DNA of 9,361 nt from Desulfobacula sp. (GTDB lineage: Bacteria; Desulfobacterota; Desulfobacteria; Desulfobacterales; Desulfobacteraceae). The translations under genes and the position numbers were made by a program. The DNA lies in contig JAOZRF010000083.1 of NCBI GenBank assembly GCA_029940245.1, positions 1 through 9,361 on the forward strand, given 5' to 3'. Below, in pieces: positions 5,656 to 9,361 of the stretch. Every line of letters begins with the position of its first letter. Position 1 is the first letter of the stretch. Under the pieces are notes generated by a model. The model was not told the DNA's origin. It saw only the letters and a program-made list of their open reading frames with translations, and did not search any database.

Positions 5656-8259
5656 ATGGAACAGCGGTACCATCCGGAATTGGTAGAACCCAAATGGCAG
5701 GCATACTGGAAAGAAAATCAGCTTTTTAAGGTTATAGAAGACCCTTTAAAAGAAAAATATTATTTATTGGAGATGTTTCCTTACCCCTCCGGTAAAATAC
5801 ATATCGGTCATGTGCGCAATTATACCATTGGTGATGTAGTGGTCAGATACAAACGGATGAAGGGATTTAATGTTCTCCATCCCATGGGGTGGGATGCATT
5901 TGGAATGCCTGCTGAAAATGCAGCCATTGATAACAACACCCACCCGGCAGCCTGGACTTATGATAATATAAACGCTATGAGAAAACAGCTAAAAAAAATG
6001 GGGTTTTCATATGACTGGGACCGTGAGATTGCCACCTGCCGGCCGGAATATTATAAATGGGAGCAATGGCTTTTTCTTAAAATGCTGGAAAATAAAATGG
6101 CATATAGGAAGGAATCCTATGTGAACTGGTGTGAGAAATGCCAGACAGTTCTTGCCAATGAACAGGTTGAACAGGATAAATGCTGGAGATGTTCGCAAAC
6201 GGTTCAGCAAAAAAAATTGTGGCAATGGTTTTTTAAAATTACAGATTATACCCAGGATCTGCTTGTTCATTGTGATAAACTGCCTGGATGGCCAGATAAG
6301 GTAACTGTCATGCAGAAAAACTGGATCGGTCGAAGTGTTGGATCTGAATTAAAATTTAAAATCCATGGCCAGGACAATGATATAGAAGTTTTTACAACAA
6401 GGCCGGATACTGTTTTTGGTGCAACCTTCATGTGCCTTGCGCCGGAACATCCTCTGGTTGAAAATCTTTCAAAGGGGACACAAAAACAAGATGAAGTAGC
6501 AGCTTTTGTTCAAAAGATATCCACCCAGGAAAGATCTGCCGAAGGCCTGGAAAAATATGAAAAAGAAGGTGTTTTTACCGGGGCCTTTTGCATTAATCCT
6601 GCAACGGGCGAGAAGATCCCTGTTTATACTGCCAATTTTGTTCTGATGGGATATGGAACCGGTGCTATCATGTCTGTCCCGGCAGGGGATCAGAGAGATT
6701 TTGATTTTGCCAGAAAATATGGGCTGGAAATCAGGGTTGTGGTTCAACCAAATGGGGAAAAGCTTGATGGTAATACAATGGACCAGGCATACACGGGTGA
6801 GGGGCTTCTTGTAAATTCAGGTGAATTTAATGGCTTAGACAGTATAAAAGCCATGGATGTGATCACGGACTGGCTGGAAAAAAAGGGCAGGGGGAAAAAG
6901 GCGGTTTCATACAGATTAAGAGATTGGGGAATTTCAAGACAAAGATACTGGGGGGCACCGATCCCTGTTATTCACTGCCCTGATTGCGGGGCGGTTCCTG
7001 TTCCTGAGGCGGATCTTCCCATAAGGCTTCCTGAAGATGCCAATCTTCTTGAAAAAGGTGGATCTCCCTTGCCGTATCTTGATAGTTTTTTAAAAGCCAC
7101 CTGTCCTGAATGTGGCAGAAAGGATGCAAAAAGAGAAACAGATACCATGGATACCTTTGTTGAATCCTCCTGGTATTATTTAAGGTATTGCTCGCCCAGA
7201 TATGATGAGGGTATTTTTGATTTTAAAGCTGTAAAATACTGGGCTCCAGTGGATCAATACATCGGAGGGGTAGAACATGCAGTGCTTCACTTATTATATT
7301 CACGATATTTTATGCGGGTTCTGCATACCCTTGGAATAATCGATTTTAAAGAACCGTTTACAAGGCTTTTGACCCAGGGCATGGTCTGCAAGGAAACCAT
7401 GACCTGTCCTGATCATGGATATCTTTTCCCTGAAGAAGCCTTGAAAGAAGACAATGGCAATTTTGTATGCACAAAATGCAACAAAGTTGTGGAAGTGGGC
7501 AGGGTCATTAAAATGTCCAAATCCAAGAAAAATGTAGTTGATCCCAATGAGCTGCTTGAAAAATATGGGGCAGATGTGACAAGGCTGTTCTGCCTTTTTG
7601 CGGCTCCACCTGAAAGAGACCTTGAATGGAGTGAAGACGGGGTTGAAGGCAGCAATAGATTTGTAAACCGGGTGTGGCGGCTGGCCCTGGAATGTCTGGA
7701 AAAAATAGATGGTGTTAAACCCTTTACAGGTGCTGCTTCAGAACTATCATCAGAACAGGCAAAAGCTATTTATATCAAAGCAAATCAGACCATACAAAAG
7801 GTCACGGATGATATCGATAAAAGCTTTCATTTTAACACGGCTATTTCTGCTGTAATGGAGCTTGTAAATGCTTTGTATGCGATTGATCTTGACTCTACAG
7901 ACGATGAAACGAAAAAAGTGATTCTGTTCAGCCTTGAAAATATTCTTTTATTGCTGTCTCCCATTCTTCCTCATTTTTGTGAAGAATTGTTTGAAAAATT
8001 GGGTAAGACCGGCTCAATCATTGAACAACCCTGGCCTGGATACCGAAAAGATTCCCTTAAAACAGACGAGATTGTTGTTGTTGTCCAGATAAATGGTAAA
8101 CTTCGTTCAACATTTACAATTGATGCAGACGTTGGGGAGACTGTGATCAAAGAAACAGCCCTGACCAATGAAAAAATTAAAAAACACCTGGGGGATAAAG
8201 AACCTAAAAAGATTATCGTTATTAGAAAGAAACAAACACTTATAAATATTGTGGTTTAA
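5656..8259 (+). CDS. leuS: Leucyl-tRNA synthetase
   Basis: LeuRS charges tRNA-Leu with leucine and hydrolyses mischarged products. The 867 residues are a normal bacterial length. The class I signature HIGH is at 49-52 and KMSKS at 619-623. A zinc-ribbon set lies at Cys159, Cys162, Cys176 and Cys179. The CP1 editing domain (about 225-415) has TTRPDT (247-252) and GTGAIMSVPAGDQRDFDFA (334-352), and keeps Asp345 and Asp348. Two more possible metal sets are Cys441/Cys444 with Cys483/Cys486, and Cys584/His587 with Cys605/Cys608 in an insert just before KMSKS. The anticodon-binding helical domain (about 660-800) and a C-terminal domain (about 805-867) follow. AAGGAG lies 8 bases before the ATG. The oddity is Gly344, where most LeuRS proteins I recall have His. 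Confidence 0.98.
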   Translation: MEQRYHPELVEPKWQAYWKENQLFKVIEDPLKEKYYLLEMFPYPSGKIHIGHVRNYTIGDVVVRYKRMKGFNVLHPMGWDAFGMPAENAAIDNNTHPAAWTYDNINAMRKQLKKMGFSYDWDREIATCRPEYYKWEQWLFLKMLENKMAYRKESYVNWCEKCQTVLANEQVEQDKCWRCSQTVQQKKLWQWFFKITDYTQDLLVHCDKLPGWPDKVTVMQKNWIGRSVGSELKFKIHGQDNDIEVFTTRPDTVFGATFMCLAPEHPLVENLSKGTQKQDEVAAFVQKISTQERSAEGLEKYEKEGVFTGAFCINPATGEKIPVYTANFVLMGYGTGAIMSVPAGDQRDFDFARKYGLEIRVVVQPNGEKLDGNTMDQAYTGEGLLVNSGEFNGLDSIKAMDVITDWLEKKGRGKKAVSYRLRDWGISRQRYWGAPIPVIHCPDCGAVPVPEADLPIRLPEDANLLEKGGSPLPYLDSFLKATCPECGRKDAKRETDTMDTFVESSWYYLRYCSPRYDEGIFDFKAVKYWAPVDQYIGGVEHAVLHLLYSRYFMRVLHTLGIIDFKEPFTRLLTQGMVCKETMTCPDHGYLFPEEALKEDNGNFVCTKCNKVVEVGRVIKMSKSKKNVVDPNELLEKYGADVTRLFCLFAAPPERDLEWSEDGVEGSNRFVNRVWRLALECLEKIDGVKPFTGAASELSSEQAKAIYIKANQTIQKVTDDIDKSFHFNTAISAVMELVNALYAIDLDSTDDETKKVILFSLENILLLLSPILPHFCEELFEKLGKTGSIIEQPWPGYRKDSLKTDEIVVVVQINGKLRSTFTIDADVGETVIKETALTNEKIKKHLGDKEPKKIIVIRKKQTLINIVV

Positions 8260-8260
8260 T

Positions 8261-8770
8261 ATGAAAAAATTAAAATGGATTTTATTTGCCTGTCTGGCTG
8301 TATTTTTTGCTTCCTGCGGGTATCGGTTTGAAGGCGGCGGATATATTAACAAAGATGTGAGTCTTGTTGCTGTAAGGGCTTTGAAAAATAAAAGTTCTGA
8401 AACAGGAGCAGGAATCGCATTTACCAATGCATTAATTCAGGAGATCATTCAAAAGACGGATACCAAAGTTGTAGACGAATCCCGTGCATCTGCTTTTCTT
8501 GAAGGAACCATAAAAGCAATTACATTTGCCACCTTGTCTCGTTCAACAACAGAATCTGTCTTGGAGAGAAGAATTTTTGCAACAGTGGATTTGAAACTGA
8601 TCAACAAGGATGGCGAAGTGATCTGGTCTGCATCAGATTTTACATCATATGATAATTATACTGTATCTGTAAATAAAATTACGGATGAAGGCAACAAAAA
8701 GGTAGCTGTGGATAAAATAGCCGTTCGAAGTGCTGAAAAATTAATCAGCAAGATGATGAATAATTTTTAG
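8261..8770 (+). CDS. lptE: LPS-assembly lipoprotein LptE
   Basis: LptE is the outer-membrane lipoprotein that plugs the LptD barrel and helps insert lipopolysaccharide into the outer leaflet. The 169-residue product starts with a type II signal peptide: Lys2, Lys3 and Lys5, a hydrophobic core, then the lipobox FASC with Cys19 as the lipidated residue and Gly20 at +2. The mature part begins CGYRFEGGG, typical of deltaproteobacterial LptE, followed by VSLVAVRALKNKSSE and a run of about 140 residues of mixed strands and helices. I chose the ATG at 8261, one base after the leuS stop. An in-frame TTG at 8249 would add four residues ahead of the signal peptide. The ribosome binding site is weak (GTGG), so translation is probably coupled to leuS. 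The family call rests on the N terminus, size and context. Confidence 0.87.
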   Translation: MKKLKWILFACLAVFFASCGYRFEGGGYINKDVSLVAVRALKNKSSETGAGIAFTNALIQEIIQKTDTKVVDESRASAFLEGTIKAITFATLSRSTTESVLERRIFATVDLKLINKDGEVIWSASDFTSYDNYTVSVNKITDEGNKKVAVDKIAVRSAEKLISKMMNNF

Positions 8771-8782
8771 TATAAAAATGAT

Positions 8783-8830
8783 TAAGACAGGATTTATATT
8801 TTATTAATATAAATCCTGTCTTATATTGTT
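8783..8830 (+). terminator. Terminator between convergent lptE and rpsT, perfect 18-bp stem
   Basis: TAAGACAGGATTTATATT (8783-8800) and its exact complement (8806-8823) flank the loop TTATT. On the plus strand it is followed by TATTGTTT, a modest U tract. On the minus strand it is followed by AATCATTTTTATA. It begins 12 bases after the lptE stop and should end leuS-lptE. It can also act from the other side as a back-up for rpsT. Confidence 0.8.
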
Positions 8831-8836
8831 TGAATG

Positions 8837-8854
8837 AAAAAGCCCCTGAAGGCT
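8837..8854 (-). terminator. rpsT terminator overlapping the stop codon
   Basis: On the minus strand, AGCCT-TCAG-GGGCT is followed by TTTTT. The 5-bp stem (one T-G pair) begins at the second base of the rpsT TAG stop, so the stop codon lies partly inside the hairpin. Confidence 0.7.
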
Positions 8855-9107
8855 ATGCATTCATGAATTTAAACAGTTTTGAAATCTTTCTGGAAGCAGT
8901 CTTTTTATGGATGACACCTTTTTTACCGGCTTTATGAATGGCAGATTGAGTTTTTCTCATGAGTTCATCATTATCGTCATTACCCGCCTCTTTTGCAGTG
9001 CGAAGGGTCTTTTCCAAATTTTTAAGAGAGGTTCTTACAGATCTGTTTCTAAGCCGTCTTATCTGACTCTGTTTTGCACGTTTCTTTGCAGATTTATGGT
9101 TAGCCAA
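8853..9107 (-). CDS. rpsT: 30S ribosomal protein bS20, TTG start
   Basis: bS20 is a small basic helical protein that binds 16S rRNA early in 30S assembly. The 84 residues show the family pattern: ANHKSAKKRAKQSQIRRLRN at the N terminus, a helix with NLEKTLRT, then AIHKAGKKGVIHKKTASRKISKLFK near the C terminus. The start is TTG at 9107, since no ATG or GTG precedes the conserved ANHKSA. AAGGAG (9123-9118) lies 10 bases upstream. E. coli rpsT also starts with TTG, and that start is tied to its self-regulation, so the rare codon here is probably functional. Downstream is a terminator that overlaps the stop. The gene is divergent from murJ, a neighbour pair also seen near rpsT in gammaproteobacteria. 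Confidence 0.98.
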   Translation of the reverse strand: MANHKSAKKRAKQSQIRRLRNRSVRTSLKNLEKTLRTAKEAGNDDNDELMRKTQSAIHKAGKKGVIHKKTASRKISKLFKFMNA

Positions 9108-9145
9108 CTTGGTTTTGCTCCTTGTTTAAGTGTATTGAATTTAAA

Positions 9146-9172
9146 AGTTTATCTTACTTTCAAGACTGTCAA
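9146..9172 (-). promoter_or_regulatory. Putative rpsT promoter
   Basis: A perfect TTGACA lies on the minus strand at 9172-9167. The best -10 candidate is TAAACT (9151-9146) at a short spacing of 15 bases. The -35 box is convincing; the -10 box is not. The leader to the TTG start would be about 35 bases. Confidence 0.45.
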
Positions 9173-9208
9173 AATATATGTATTGTTGATTTTTGTCAAG
9201 GAAAACTT

Positions 9209-9361
9209 GTGGAAAAAATATTAAAAAATACAGTATTGCTGACCATTTTTACTTTTGGCAGCCGCGTTCTTGGGATTATCAGAGATGCCGCCATCGCCAT
9301 GTATTTCGGAACAACATTCCAAAGCGATGCTTTTTTTATCGCTTTTCGACCATTTGACCTT
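9209..9361 (+). CDS. murJ: Lipid II flippase MurJ (MviN family), N-terminal 51 residues only
   Basis: MurJ moves the peptidoglycan precursor lipid II across the inner membrane. The gene begins at a GTG (9209) with AAGGA 6 bases upstream and runs off the window edge. The 51 visible residues begin MEKILKNTVLLTIFTFGSRV and continue LGIIRDAAIAMYFGTTFQSD, then AFFIAFRPFDL. This matches the MurJ N terminus: a first membrane segment, SR(V/I)LG, RD, then (F)G...SDAFF(I/V)AFR. The usual FRIPN is FRPFD here, a variant worth noting but not disruptive. No promoter is obvious in the short gap to rpsT. The call rests on a short but characteristic segment. A different MviN-family flippase (for example a polysaccharide one) is possible but less likely. 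Confidence 0.88.
   Translation, partial: MEKILKNTVLLTIFTFGSRVLGIIRDAAIAMYFGTTFQSDAFFIAFRPFDL

Noticed and set aside
8107..8427. Minus-strand open frame across the leuS-lptE junction
   Set aside because: Both plus-strand genes are well supported, and the frame has no homology I recognise and no promoter or ribosome binding site.
1..9361. Novel defence, phage or biosynthetic system
   Set aside because: Every sizeable gene belongs to a known housekeeping family in a familiar order. No unexplained open frame, CRISPR repeat, tRNA or integrase was seen.

Overview
The window is a compact stretch of core housekeeping genes. It most likely comes from an AT-rich sulfate-reducing deltaproteobacterium (Desulfobacterota, probably Desulfobacteraceae, for example a Desulfobacula or Desulfobacter relative). 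This placement is an inference from the gene order rpsF-rpsR-DUF2232-rplI-dnaB-hflX, the long N-terminally extended HflX, the cysteine-rich LeuRS and the lipoprotein LptE of a Gram-negative envelope. No 16S or other decisive marker is present.

Layout. Positions 1-63 hold a short repeat-like segment with no gene. From 5415 down to 116, six minus-strand genes run in one direction: rpsF, rpsR, a DUF2232 membrane protein, rplI, dnaB and hflX. A strong intrinsic terminator lies between rplI and dnaB, so dnaB-hflX depends on read-through or on a promoter hidden in the short gap. The 240-base gap at 5416-5655 is a divergent control region: it holds a promoter and a likely S6:S18-binding leader for rpsF, and the leuS leader on the other side. 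Plus-strand leuS and lptE are almost touching and end at an 18-bp perfect inverted repeat. Minus-strand rpsT converges on that repeat and has its own terminator. The last gene, murJ, diverges from rpsT and runs off the right edge.

How the genes work together. Four ribosomal proteins (bS6, bS18, bL9, bS20), leucyl-tRNA synthetase and the ribosome-rescue GTPase HflX serve translation. DnaB serves replication. LptE and MurJ serve outer-membrane and cell-wall assembly. I see no phage, defence, CRISPR or biosynthetic system, and no new multi-gene system.

The features most worth a second look are regulatory. dnaB has no ordinary start codon before its conserved N-terminal domain and is preceded by a stop codon fused to a 13-A tract. 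The rpsF leader can fold into a CCG-bulge structure that covers its own ribosome binding site. rpsT starts with TTG, and its terminator hairpin includes its stop codon.
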